64,000 nt of DNA from Myxococcales bacterium (GTDB lineage Bacteria; Myxococcota_A; Polyangia; Palsa-1104; JAEUJZ01). The DNA lies in NCBI GenBank assembly GCA_016794365.1, contig JAEUKB010000074.1, forward strand, positions 49,121 to 113,120, given 5' to 3'. The position numbers and the translations under genes are program-made. The notes beneath the pieces were generated by a model. It saw nothing but the letters and a program-made list of their open reading frames with translations, was not told the DNA's origin and searched no databases. Of the stretch, positions 18,287 through 26,818 are shown piece by piece (the stretch's first letter is position 1; each line of letters begins with the position of its first letter).

Positions 18287-18604
18287 ATGAACACGTCCGC
18301 CCATTTGTCTGCCGGTACGGAAGGAACGAAGAGCCAGCGTCAGTCCGCAAGTGAAGGGACGGGGTATCCGCCCGAGAAAGTGTCATGGAAAGCGGTCTAT
18401 TCCGTCGCTGAGCGTGGCAAAGGTCGTCGCTCTTGGATCCGTATCGGGACGGCGTTTCCAAACCGCGATGGCTCTCTGACGATTCGGCTGGATGCGGTGC
18501 CGCTGTCGGGTCAGCTCCAGGTTCGCGATCCCTTTGTGCCGGGACCGCGCGAAGCCGATGACGAGCCGCTCCTCGGTGACAAGTCAGCAGCAACGAAGAC
18601 GTAG
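18287..18604 (+). CDS. Small conserved-type protein of unknown function
   Basis: 105 residues, cytoplasmic by appearance. A polar 30-residue N-terminus precedes a compact domain (KAVYSVAERGKGRRSWIRIG, AFPNRDGSLTIRLDAVPLSG, LQVRDP) whose pattern of Trp-x-Arg-Ile-Gly, Asn-x-Asp-Gly-Ser and Leu-Asp-Ala-Val-Pro resembles small beta-rich proteins I have seen in myxobacteria, but no function is known to me. AGAGAGG about 10 nt upstream of ATG 18287 supports the start. Confidence 0.75.
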   Translation: MNTSAHLSAGTEGTKSQRQSASEGTGYPPEKVSWKAVYSVAERGKGRRSWIRIGTAFPNRDGSLTIRLDAVPLSGQLQVRDPFVPGPREADDEPLLGDKSAATKT

Positions 18605-18803
18605 TTCGGTCTGTGAGTTGGGTCAGAACAGTTGTGTTGATCAAGGAATACAAGAAACGGAGCGAAAGGAAAAGAAAGCCGGAGAAATAGCGAAGAAAGA
18701 GCGAAAAGAGATCCAAAAAATCCAAGAAAACTCGGGAAATTTGGTCCGAATGGGTCAGGACCAGAGAAATCGGAAAACAGGGTACGGGAACAAGGAAATG
18801 GAC
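18605..18803 (+). other. Purine-rich leader upstream of the ComEA-like gene
   Basis: From about 18650 to 18800 the plus strand is strikingly A/G-rich (runs such as gaaaggaaaagaaagccgga), unlike the surrounding GC-rich DNA. No gene fits. It is probably the 5' leader of the ComEA-like mRNA and could be unstructured or bound by protein. Confidence 0.5.
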
Positions 18804-19163
18804 ATGAAGCGATACAAGACGTTTTTGGCATGTGCGGTGGCGGCTCTCACGATGGGGGCGATGACGGTGCGTGCGGAGCTTCCGGCGCGACCGATGACGA
18901 CACAAGCAGCGCAGGCAACGAGCCCGCAGCCGAGCGGACCGGGCGTGGTCAACATCAACGAAGCGACGGCAGATCAGCTGGAGCGCTTGCCGGGCGTCGG
19001 ACCGAGCCGAGCGCAGGCCATCATCCAGTTTCGCAAGACGCATCCGTTTAAGCGGCCTGAGGAACTTCAGCGCGTCAAAGGTCTGGGCAAAAAGAGCTGG
19101 AATCGGCTGCGGCCCCTGATTGCGCTGACCGGCCCGACGACGCTGAGCAGCTCGGTGCATTAG
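18804..19163 (+). CDS. ComEA-like helix-hairpin-helix DNA-binding protein
   Basis: 119 residues: signal peptide (KTFLACAVAALTMGAMTVRA), a short Pro/Gln linker, and a C-terminal tandem HhH domain (VNINEATADQLERLPGVGPS, RAQAIIQFR, RPEELQRVKGLGKKSWNRLR). ComEA proteins bind incoming double-stranded DNA in the periplasm during natural transformation; short orphan copies like this one are also common outside competence operons. AAGGA lies 7 nt before ATG 18804, so that start is preferred to ATG 18798. No comEC is nearby. Confidence 0.88.
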   Translation: MKRYKTFLACAVAALTMGAMTVRAELPARPMTTQAAQATSPQPSGPGVVNINEATADQLERLPGVGPSRAQAIIQFRKTHPFKRPEELQRVKGLGKKSWNRLRPLIALTGPTTLSSSVH

Positions 19164-19180
19164 CGACGCAGCGCGAACGC

Positions 19181-19199
19181 AGCTTCGGCGGACGAAGCT
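19181..19199. terminator. Candidate hairpin between convergent genes
   Basis: AGCTTCG and CGAAGCT form a perfect 7-bp stem with a gcgga loop, 18 bp after the ComEA-like stop and before the end of the opposing lipoprotein gene. There is no T-run, so termination is only inferred. Confidence 0.4.
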
Positions 19200-19239
19200 T
19201 CAGCGGACGCCTGAATCGGTGTCAGCGATGCGCGAGTGG

Positions 19240-20121
19240 TTAGTTGAGCTGCGTGCAGACCGACAGACCGCTCTGGGGCGCCTTGCTGTCGTCGCAAGAG
19301 ATCAGCTTGAGCGCGAGCGGATCGGTTCCAGTGCGGCTCGGGAGTCCAGCGATGAGCATCGTGATCACAGCACCCGCTGGGATGTTCACGTTGGAATTGA
19401 CCGTCAGCAGATCGCTCGACATGGCAGAGGGTCGCACCGAAGCTGAGCCGGAAGCTTGTGGTCCTGTCGTCGCGTAGGTCATTCCACTGGTTCGTCCCAG
19501 GTCTCCGCTGACTGCATCGGTGAGGATCGCCTTAAAGCCGGAGCCCGTGCCGAATCCGAAGTCCGCGCTGGGAACGTCTGGCGATGCGTTGACAAAGCGC
19601 AGCCGAACTTGTCCTCCCTGCGGCGTCAGATCGTCTTCAAACAGGTTGAGCTTCACGGTTCCGATTCTCGTTTGATCACCAAACGGCACCAGCGTGTAGC
19701 TACGTCCTGCGCCGATGGCTGGCAGTCCAAGGTCGGGGAGTCCGCCGTACGCCACCGCACAGTCAGTCCGGGTTCCGGGAACGGCGCGAACGGTGTAGCT
19801 GCCTGCTGTCAGCGTGAGGTATTGACCCATGTTTAGGTACGACACGCCGCCTGGACGCTGTGCCATGGTGCGGAGGATCGGTCCGCGAAAGTCCGACTCT
19901 CCAGATGCCTTGATGCAGAGATCAACAGGAGCGGCTCCAGCGACGAAGTTTCCGAAGCGAAGCTGCGCGGTCGTGATCGGCACCACCATATCGGGCATGA
20001 CGTTGACGCCGCTATCAACCGCGACGATCTCGGGCGGTGACTGATTGCATCCAGCGGAGATCAAGACGGACAGCGTCGCAGCAAGGCCGATTCCAAGAGC
20101 GGTGAGTCGTACGCGGAGCAT
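19240..20121 (-). CDS. DUF4397-type lipoprotein
   Basis: 293 residues with a lipoprotein signal ending in ISAGC (Cys25). The mature protein contains repeated beta segments typical of DUF4397 (LRFGNFVAGAAPVDLCIK, YLTLTAGSYTVRAVPG, RLRFVNASPDVPSADFGFG). Such proteins are cell-surface lipoproteins of unknown role. GGGAGG 5 nt before ATG 20121 gives a strong ribosome-binding site. It converges with the ComEA-like gene and follows the 148-residue gene by 9 bp, so the two may be co-transcribed. Confidence 0.85.
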   Translation of the reverse strand: MLRVRLTALGIGLAATLSVLISAGCNQSPPEIVAVDSGVNVMPDMVVPITTAQLRFGNFVAGAAPVDLCIKASGESDFRGPILRTMAQRPGGVSYLNMGQYLTLTAGSYTVRAVPGTRTDCAVAYGGLPDLGLPAIGAGRSYTLVPFGDQTRIGTVKLNLFEDDLTPQGGQVRLRFVNASPDVPSADFGFGTGSGFKAILTDAVSGDLGRTSGMTYATTGPQASGSASVRPSAMSSDLLTVNSNVNIPAGAVITMLIAGLPSRTGTDPLALKLISCDDSKAPQSGLSVCTQLN

Positions 20122-20130
20122 GAGTCCTCC

Positions 20131-20577
20131 CTATTCGGATATGCCAAGGAGCGCATCGAGTGAGTCAGCATCGAACGCAAGCGCCGTTAGCTCTTCGCAC
20201 ATCGCAACCCATTCAGAGACAGACGACTCGGCAAGCTGTGCGGTCGTTTCAAAGAACAAGAATACGGGTCCAACGGGCAGGTTACAGCTTTGGATTCGTG
20301 ATCCTCGACGCTGCTGGGCCAGCTTTTGCTGATAGTGCGTTCGCAGCGCGGTTAGATCGTTCAAGCTGCCGCGCGGGCCGGGACGGAACCAGACACCGAT
20401 GCGCGCTTTGCACTCTGGATTGTCGTTTTTTGCGACGCTGACACCGAATGACCAGCCATCTTTGGCGGCGATCAGTTCTTGGTACGGTGCATCGGTGATC
20501 TCGCTGACCTGGAAGCCAGCCGGAGCCCATTTTTGACGAGCGTGCGTAGCGAAGTCGTTGGCAGAAGGCGTGTTCAT
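20131..20577 (-). CDS. Unknown cytoplasmic protein (148 aa)
   Basis: No signal peptide or membrane segment. A mixed alpha/beta sequence with segments AAKDGWSFGVSVAK, GVWFRPGPRGSLNDLTALRT and VGPVFLFFETTAQ. I do not recognise the family. It lies directly upstream of the DUF4397 lipoprotein (9 bp) and diverges from recN. Confidence 0.7.
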   Translation of the reverse strand: MNTPSANDFATHARQKWAPAGFQVSEITDAPYQELIAAKDGWSFGVSVAKNDNPECKARIGVWFRPGPRGSLNDLTALRTHYQQKLAQQRRGSRIQSCNLPVGPVFLFFETTAQLAESSVSEWVAMCEELTALAFDADSLDALLGISE

Positions 20578-20705
20578 GGATGAAGTCCCCTGGCGTTACG
20601 TAGAAAGCGGTGAGCGTTTCTTATCGTAGCCAAGTTCGCGTCTCCGCAGGGAGGACGCTTTGACTTTGGACCTGTACGATGCAAGGCGTCGTCAGAGTCC
20701 GTTGC

Positions 20706-20711
20706 TAAGAT
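20706..20711 (+). promoter_or_regulatory. TANNNT -10 box, leaderless start of recN
   Basis: TAAGAT ends 8 nt before ATG 20720, with no Shine-Dalgarno in between. Confidence 0.45.
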
Positions 20712-20719
20712 GCCTGCCC

Positions 20720-22522
20720 ATGCTGTCGTACCTGCGAATCAGCAATTTTGCGATCATCGAAGAAGTCGAGCTGACCCTCGGACCGGGACTGACGGTGCTG
20801 AGTGGCGAAACGGGCGCAGGAAAGTCGCTCATCTTGGATGCAGTGGCGCTCTTGCGAGGAGGTCGAGCCAGCGCGGAGGTCATTCGTAGTGGAGCCGACG
20901 AAGCGCGCATCGAAGCGCTGTTTGTTCCGGAGCCAGCCAGTGCCGCGTGTGCAGCTCTGACGGAGCGATTGGTTCGTCTGGGCATCGATACAGCGGGCCT
21001 TGCTGAAGACGGCTTGGTGGTTCGGCGTGTGATCGGTCGAGGTGGACGCAATCGGATTCACATTCAAGGACAGCTCTCGACCGCAGCCGCACTGGCAGAG
21101 GTTTGCAGCGGACTCATTGATGTCAGCGGTCAGCACGAACACCAGAGCTTGCTTGATGTCGGCAGTCACTTGGGGCTGCTCGATCGGTTTGGTGTGCCAG
21201 CGTCGCTGCGAGAAGAGATGAGCCAAGCGTTTGAAGCGCTGGCGACAGTCAGTCGGGAGCTACAGGAAGCATCGCTCGACGAGCGCAGCCGCAGTGAGCG
21301 AGAAGAGTTTTTGCGCTTTCAACTCTCCGAACTGGAGCAAGCCGATCCCAAGCCGGGTGAAGACGAGTCACTGCGCAATGAGCAAAAGCGGCTGCGATCG
21401 GTGGAAAAGCTGGCGCAAGCCGGACGCCGCAGTGAAGCGCGACTGTATAGCGGAGAAGACAGCGTGCTCGATGGGCTGTCTTCGGTTGTGCGTGAGCTGC
21501 GCGAGGTGGCTTCGTTGGATACAGAGCTGTCCGAGCTGGCCAACCGCGTGAGTGAAGCGCAGGTTCTATTGAGCGATGCGACACACGATCTGCGACGGTA
21601 TGTGGACTCGCTGTCCGCAGATCCAGAGCGACTTTTGATGATCGAAGATCGGCTGCATTTGCTGTCGCGACTGCTCCGCAAGCACGGACCGGACATGGCA
21701 GCGCTCGTGAAGAAGCGGGACGAGATGCAGCGCGAGCTGTCGAAGCTGGTGGGTCATGAAGAGCGACGGCTGTCAGCCAGTCGTGCGGTGGAGCTTGCGC
21801 AAAAACAGGCAGTCCAAGTGGCAGAGCGACTGAGTGCAGCGCGGCAGCGGGCAGCGCTTACCCTGTCTGAAAAAGTGGAAAAAGAGCTGCTGGAGCTGGC
21901 GATGGATGGAGCAAAGCTTGTGCCTCAGCTTGGGGCGCGTGCGGCGAGCCGAGGCGATGATCCGTCGCTGGTTGTGGCCAGCACAGATGGTGAGCTGCGA
22001 CGGCTGTCGCGGGAAGGGTTTGATCGCTGCGAGCTGTTGTTTTCAGCCAACCGAGGTGAGACGCCAAGGCCGCTTCAGCGAATTGCCTCGGGCGGAGAGC
22101 TGTCGCGGGTGATGCTCGCGCTGCGGAGCGTGCTGGGCCAGGCCGATCACGTCGCAACCTGTGTCTTCGATGAGGTCGATTCTGGCGTCGGTGGTGCAAC
22201 CGGAGATCGCGTGGGTCGCAAGATCCGAAGCCTGGCCGAAGGAAAGCAGGTGTTGTGCATCACGCACCTGGCGCAGATTGCCGCGTACGGTCACAAACAT
22301 CTGCGCGTAGAAAAGCTCCTGAGCGACGGACGAACCGTGACGAACGTGCGGGTGCTGGGCAAACATGAAAGACGGGACGAGATCGCTCGCATGATCGGTG
22401 GAGCGCGGCTGACCGAAAAGAGCCGCGCGCACGCGGATGAGCTGCTCAGTCAGGCGCAAGGTGGACCGCTCGCGCGGGGTTCGCGCAGCAAGGGCACTGC
22501 GATGTCGGCAGACGTACGCTAA
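20720..22522 (+). CDS. recN: DNA repair protein RecN
   Basis: 600 residues, an SMC-like ATPase that acts in double-strand break repair with RecA. The N-terminus (MLSYLRISNFAIIEEVELTL) and Walker A GETGAGKS (29-36) are typical; a coiled-coil middle carries ELEQADPKPGEDESL; the C-terminal half has the ABC signature region (QRIASGGELSRVMLALRSVL), Walker B (CVFDEVDSGVGGATG) and CITHLAQIAAYG. ATG 20720 is the start that matches the family; the frame stays open to 20660. The last about 25 residues (GPLARGSRSKG) are an extra tail. Confidence 0.97.
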   Translation: MLSYLRISNFAIIEEVELTLGPGLTVLSGETGAGKSLILDAVALLRGGRASAEVIRSGADEARIEALFVPEPASAACAALTERLVRLGIDTAGLAEDGLVVRRVIGRGGRNRIHIQGQLSTAAALAEVCSGLIDVSGQHEHQSLLDVGSHLGLLDRFGVPASLREEMSQAFEALATVSRELQEASLDERSRSEREEFLRFQLSELEQADPKPGEDESLRNEQKRLRSVEKLAQAGRRSEARLYSGEDSVLDGLSSVVRELREVASLDTELSELANRVSEAQVLLSDATHDLRRYVDSLSADPERLLMIEDRLHLLSRLLRKHGPDMAALVKKRDEMQRELSKLVGHEERRLSASRAVELAQKQAVQVAERLSAARQRAALTLSEKVEKELLELAMDGAKLVPQLGARAASRGDDPSLVVASTDGELRRLSREGFDRCELLFSANRGETPRPLQRIASGGELSRVMLALRSVLGQADHVATCVFDEVDSGVGGATGDRVGRKIRSLAEGKQVLCITHLAQIAAYGHKHLRVEKLLSDGRTVTNVRVLGKHERRDEIARMIGGARLTEKSRAHADELLSQAQGGPLARGSRSKGTAMSADVR

Positions 22523-22545
22523 GAGCACGCGAGCTGGACCTAAGT

Positions 22546-22551
22546 TATAGT
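22546..22551 (+). promoter_or_regulatory. TANNNT -10 box, leaderless start of secreted repeat protein
   Basis: TATAGT ends 7 nt before ATG 22559; no Shine-Dalgarno. The hexamer is a near-consensus -10. Confidence 0.5.
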
Positions 22552-22558
22552 GAGACGT

Positions 22559-23995
22559 ATGCTAAGCAGTCCGCCAAGTCATTTGGTAGGTCGCAGCGTG
22601 CTGGGGATTGGGCTATGGGCTGCGGTGTGGGTGGGCGGGGGCCTCTCTGATGCTGTTGCGAACGAATCATCACGCAGCGCACCGTATCCGCCACTTCGGA
22701 ACGCGATGCAGCGCGCCAGCTGGCTGGGGAATCCGGTGGGGGGAGAGTCCAGCAGCGCCAGCTCTCCGTCTACGGATGCAACCGTACCAGCTGGATCGTC
22801 AGTGGCTGCCAGTTCGACGACATCGTCTGGTGCTGGAAGCGGTGGTGCTGGAAGCGGTGGTGTTGGAAGTGGTGGGGCTGCCAGCGTCACGGGCTCTGCG
22901 ATGGTGGCGGATGCTCGCTTTTGTGGCATTGAGTCGCCGTCAGCTCATCCTGAACCGACGATGCCGTGCAAGCTGACGACGCTGCCCTGTGGGCCCGTAA
23001 GCGCCGATCGCATCTTTGGCAATAGCGGCGAAGAGACCGACGATCTCGATGGAGACGGTCTGCGTGACTTGGTCGTCGGTGGTCGTCTGAGCGTACAGTC
23101 CAAAGACGTGTTTGCAGCCATCTATCGAGGCAGCGACGCAGGCTTCATGCTGACGGACTTTCGTGTCGTTCCTCCGCGCGCCGAGCCGACCTTTGCGAGC
23201 GTTCTTTTGACCGAGCCCGGGAAGCCGCCGGTTTTGCGCGACGGACACGATCTGGTTGAAAGCAACGGTCGAAGTCACAGCGTCGCGCGGCTTCGTCGCT
23301 TTGATGGTCAGCGCTTTCGGACGCTGCTCACGTTTTGCGCACATCGCAGCGAGCCATCAAGCGGGCTTCCGGGTGGAGTTCGGCAAGGGCTCAATCGGGT
23401 GGACTTTATCGATGTGGACAAAGACGGCAGCAAGGACGTGGTGATCCAGGGTCTGCTGGCTCCGACGGTGTTTCGTTTTTCCGAGGGCGGACTGATGCTG
23501 CTCGAAGATCGCGGCCTGACTCGATCTTTCCGAGAGCAGGGCCCCGAAGCGGTGCGTGCGCGGCTGCTGCGGGACGACGCGGAAAAGCTGCTGGATGCCG
23601 GTGAAGTCCGACGAGCCGCCGAGCTGTATCAGCGTGCATACCTGAGCATGCCGTATGACATTGAGCTGGGACTTTTGGCGGCGGATGCGCAGGTACGGGG
23701 CGGACTGCCCGAGCGAGCGCTCGAGATGCTGACGCGGCTTCGCTTTCAAGATCCCGAGCGCGGAACCACGGCCTGTACGCTGGCTGCGACCTATCGAGCG
23801 ATGAGAAATCCCGTCGGAGAGCTGCCCGCGCTGCGTGCCTGTGTTGAAAAAGAAACGGACGAAGTGCGCAAGCGACAGGCGATGAGTCGGCTGCGTGAGC
23901 TAAGCGGCCTGAGTCCACTGCCCGCAGCGTCGTCTGGAACGATGATTTCTCCGTCGCAGCAAGCGATTGTAGATGAAGCGCTCGGAACGCCGTAA
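22559..23995 (+). CDS. Exported protein with FG-GAP/EF-hand-like motifs and TPR end
   Basis: 478 residues. A signal peptide (SVLGIGLWAAVWVGGGLSDA) is followed by a Ser/Gly-rich linker with three GAGSG repeats. Two calcium-binding-like loops typical of FG-GAP/VCBS repeats follow (DDLDGDGLRDLVVG, VDKDGSKDVVIQG). The last third is TPR-like (LLDAGEVRRAAELYQRAYLS, GGLPERALEMLTRL). Probably periplasmic or surface-located; function unknown. It follows recN by 36 bp but appears to have its own leaderless promoter. Confidence 0.82.
   Translation: MLSSPPSHLVGRSVLGIGLWAAVWVGGGLSDAVANESSRSAPYPPLRNAMQRASWLGNPVGGESSSASSPSTDATVPAGSSVAASSTTSSGAGSGGAGSGGVGSGGAASVTGSAMVADARFCGIESPSAHPEPTMPCKLTTLPCGPVSADRIFGNSGEETDDLDGDGLRDLVVGGRLSVQSKDVFAAIYRGSDAGFMLTDFRVVPPRAEPTFASVLLTEPGKPPVLRDGHDLVESNGRSHSVARLRRFDGQRFRTLLTFCAHRSEPSSGLPGGVRQGLNRVDFIDVDKDGSKDVVIQGLLAPTVFRFSEGGLMLLEDRGLTRSFREQGPEAVRARLLRDDAEKLLDAGEVRRAAELYQRAYLSMPYDIELGLLAADAQVRGGLPERALEMLTRLRFQDPERGTTACTLAATYRAMRNPVGELPALRACVEKETDEVRKRQAMSRLRELSGLSPLPAASSGTMISPSQQAIVDEALGTP
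22829..22873. repeat. 3 x 15-bp in-frame repeat
   Basis: ggtgctggaagcggt three times (third copy with two changes), encoding GAGSG repeats in the linker of the exported protein. Confidence 0.88.
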
Positions 23996-24021
23996 GCGTC
24001 AGGGAACGCCGTAAGTGGCAG
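23984..24021. repeat. 2 x 19-bp duplication across a stop codon
   Basis: ggaacgccgtaagcgtcag and ggaacgccgtaagtggcag lie head to tail. The first copy contains the last codons and TAA of the exported-protein gene; the second repeats them beyond the stop. Confidence 0.85.
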
Positions 24022-24072
24022 GGATGGCGACGCAGCCGCGACGGCAAAGCGCGGTGAGAGAAAGACTTTCGG

Positions 24073-24999
24073 TTATCCGTCTTCATTGCGCTGTGCGAAA
24101 TAGTCACGGACAAAGTGCGCGAGCTGTCCGTCGGGGCTGCTGAGCTGATAGGGCGCACCAGGATGCGCAATTAGATCACGGGCTGGATCGAAGCCAAGCT
24201 GACGGAGCCGCTGGTTTCTCTCGAAGTAGCGACGATCGCGGATCTCGCCATGCCACAGGTGAAAGAGTGCGCCGGGCACGAAGCCGAGTCCCGACACACC
24301 GAGCGACTGAGCGACGGAGTGCAGACGAGCGCTCCAGCCTGTAAAGTGCTTTAGGTGCGCCGAGTCCGTTCCGAGCAGTCGCGTGACGCACTCTGCCGTC
24401 GGATTTCCGAGGAACGCATGCGCCATCAGATGATCAGCGCTTCCGACGATACAGGCATCGTAAAGTCCGGCGACTTCGAGCACCGCGCGATGCGTCGCCC
24501 ACGCATAGCCGGTGTGACCGTGCGCATCGAATCTTCCGACGGACAGAGCGCTGGGCTTATCTGTGATCGTCGCGACAAAGCCGCGTGTACGCACCGCATC
24601 GTCGGATGACATCTTTGGCGACGGAAGCTGGACCACATCGGAAAAGAGCTGCACGGCAAGCTGCTGCGTCAAGCGCTGCTGGGACTGCGCGGGCCAGTCG
24701 GGACACTGAAACAGCACATCCGCGTCGATCCACGCGACAAAGTGACACGCGCGTGGCAGTCGCTCGATTGCCAGGTTGATGAGCCGTTCCTTGTGCCAGA
24801 GCGCGTCACGGGCACGAAGCTGGATCAGATCATCAGACGGAGACAGCTCAAACGGGCGGTCAGCGAGCGCACACTCGACGGTCAGACACGGGACATCACC
24901 GAGCGCAGCGCGAAACTGACGATAGTTTTCTCGTCGAGAGCGATAGCCCGCCGGGTTGAAATAGGTCGTAACGACCCACAGCGCATCGCGCGGTGTCAT
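24073..24999 (-). CDS. Putative glycosyltransferase (GT-A type)
   Basis: 308 residues, cytoplasmic. The N-terminus (ALWVVTTYFNPAGYRSRREN) resembles small GT-A enzymes, with a DxD-type metal site in FVAWIDADVLFQ, and C-terminal motifs GALFHLWHGEIRDRRYFERN and QLGFDPARDL seen in galactosyltransferase-like proteins. Substrates unknown. It stands alone, divergent from the mscS-like gene. Confidence 0.8.
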   Translation of the reverse strand: MTPRDALWVVTTYFNPAGYRSRRENYRQFRAALGDVPCLTVECALADRPFELSPSDDLIQLRARDALWHKERLINLAIERLPRACHFVAWIDADVLFQCPDWPAQSQQRLTQQLAVQLFSDVVQLPSPKMSSDDAVRTRGFVATITDKPSALSVGRFDAHGHTGYAWATHRAVLEVAGLYDACIVGSADHLMAHAFLGNPTAECVTRLLGTDSAHLKHFTGWSARLHSVAQSLGVSGLGFVPGALFHLWHGEIRDRRYFERNQRLRQLGFDPARDLIAHPGAPYQLSSPDGQLAHFVRDYFAQRNEDG

Positions 25000-25063
25000 G
25001 GCGCGCGATCTTCGCTGATGCAGCAGCTTACGTCACTCGGCTTTGAGGCACAGCGACGGAGAC

Positions 25064-26728
25064 ATGCGGATGATTGAGCTTTGCAGGCAAGTTCGGGATG
25101 CTGTCAGGATGCAAAGTTGTGTCCGCTGGCTTCATCTGGGGCTCTGTGCCTTGCTTGGGACGCTGTGTGGGATGGCTCCGCGTGTGGTGTGGGCGGAAAA
25201 AGCATCGCCGGTTCAGCAGGCTGCCGCCGCGTATGCCGCACCGAGTGACAGCGAAGACGAAAAAGAAGCGGAGAGCGATCAGGACACGCCGCGACGGGCC
25301 CTCGAGCGCTTTTTGGCGCAGGCACGCAGCGGCGATTACTTCAAAGCGGCGGAAGCGATTCAGCCGAGTTCCACCGATGTCAGCGACGGAGCAGACAAAG
25401 CTCGCAAGCTGGCGGCGGTGCTGGAACGCAGGCTGCGACTCGGGCCGGATGAGCTGAGCAAGATCTCGGACTTACCGACGGGAAACCTGAGCGATGGACT
25501 GAAGCATCAGGACGTGATTGGACGGATCGATATGCCGCTCGGATCGGAGACGGTGCGGCTTCAGCGACTCGGTACGCCGGGCGCGCGACGCTGGATGTTT
25601 TCACAAGCGACGGTGCAGCGGATCGATGCGTGGTACGAGCGACTGGAAGATCACTTCGTGCTGGAGACGCTGCCGGATGCGCTGCTCGGACGAGGTCCGC
25701 TCGGGCTTCTGTACTGGCAGTGGCTGGCGCTGCCGCTGCTGATCGTGCTGAGCGCGCTCGGTGGTGTGTCGGTGACGATGGTGGCACGTCCGCTGTTGCG
25801 CAAGCTGTTGGCCGCCCGAGAGATGTGGCAAGCGCTGTTGGAACGTCAGCGCGGACCTTTGTGGCTGCTGTTTTCGTCGCTGTTTTCGCTGCTGCTGCTG
25901 CCGATTCTGTTTTTGACGCCGCCGGTGGGTCAGTCGGTGCGAGCGCTCAACCTCATCGCCGTCGAGGTGTCGCTGTGCTGGATGGCTTGGCGCGTGGCGG
26001 ATGTTCTGACGACGCGCGCTCGGCTGCTCGAGTGGCTGGAATCGCGGCCCGGTCTGCGTGGTGTCCTACCGCTGATTCGTCAGCTCATCGGGATTGCGCT
26101 GATCGCAGTGGCGGCAGCGATGGCGCTGTCGGAGCTGGGACTGTCTTTGACCAGCGTGATGGCCAGCTTGGGACTTGGCGGCTTGGCGGTGGCGCTGGCG
26201 GCGAAAAACACGCTCGAGCACTTCTTTGGCAGCGTCACGCTCAGCATCGATCAGTCCATCCGCGTCGGCGATCAAATCCGCTTGGGTGATGTAAACGGCA
26301 TCGTCGAACAGATTGGCATGCGCTCGACGAGGATTCGCACCGCCGACCGCAGCATCGTCACGATTCCAAACGGCAAGGTCGCCGACATGCAGATCGAAAC
26401 GATCGCTGCCCGGGATCGCACCCGGTTTTTCCTGACGCTCGGCGTGGTCTATGCGCTAAAGCCCGCCGGAATGCGCAGCCTGCGTGAGTCGCTGGTGAAG
26501 TGCGTGCGCAGCCATCCCAAGGTCTGGCCCGAGGTCGTGCGCGTTCACTTTACCGGGCTCACCGACGCAGCGATCACGATCGAAGTCACCGCATGGTTTC
26601 AGGTCACCGAGCAAGACCAGTTCCTCGAAGCCCGTCAGGAGCTGCTGCTACAGATCTTGGAAGTCATTGAGACGTTTGGAGCCACTCCAGCCTTTGCCAA
26701 AGCCCTTACGCAGCCTGCTTCTCGTTAA
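25064..26728 (+). CDS. MscS-family mechanosensitive channel
   Basis: About 554 residues. A signal-like segment (WLHLGLCALLGTLCGMAPRV) and an acidic periplasmic region (about 50-200) precede membrane helices (WLALPLLIVLSALGGVSVTM, LLFSSLFSLLLLPILFLTPP, LIGIALIAVAAAMALSELGL) and the MscS core (ASLGLGGLAVALAAKNTLEH, then IDQSIRVGDQIRLGDVNGIV and STRIRTADRSIVTIPNG). Such channels release solutes on osmotic downshift or carry signals. The start is uncertain: ATG 25064, ATG 25070 (GGAG 10 nt upstream) and ATG 25109 are all in frame. Confidence 0.93.
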   Translation: MRMIELCRQVRDAVRMQSCVRWLHLGLCALLGTLCGMAPRVVWAEKASPVQQAAAAYAAPSDSEDEKEAESDQDTPRRALERFLAQARSGDYFKAAEAIQPSSTDVSDGADKARKLAAVLERRLRLGPDELSKISDLPTGNLSDGLKHQDVIGRIDMPLGSETVRLQRLGTPGARRWMFSQATVQRIDAWYERLEDHFVLETLPDALLGRGPLGLLYWQWLALPLLIVLSALGGVSVTMVARPLLRKLLAAREMWQALLERQRGPLWLLFSSLFSLLLLPILFLTPPVGQSVRALNLIAVEVSLCWMAWRVADVLTTRARLLEWLESRPGLRGVLPLIRQLIGIALIAVAAAMALSELGLSLTSVMASLGLGGLAVALAAKNTLEHFFGSVTLSIDQSIRVGDQIRLGDVNGIVEQIGMRSTRIRTADRSIVTIPNGKVADMQIETIAARDRTRFFLTLGVVYALKPAGMRSLRESLVKCVRSHPKVWPEVVRVHFTGLTDAAITIEVTAWFQVTEQDQFLEARQELLLQILEVIETFGATPAFAKALTQPASR

Positions 26729-26818
26729 AATTTTGGATTCTACAAAACGAGAAATTGACTTCCCAAGCAGGAGTTGCGACGCTTTGGTGCCATGACACCC
26801 TGCGCGGACTCTTTGCTC

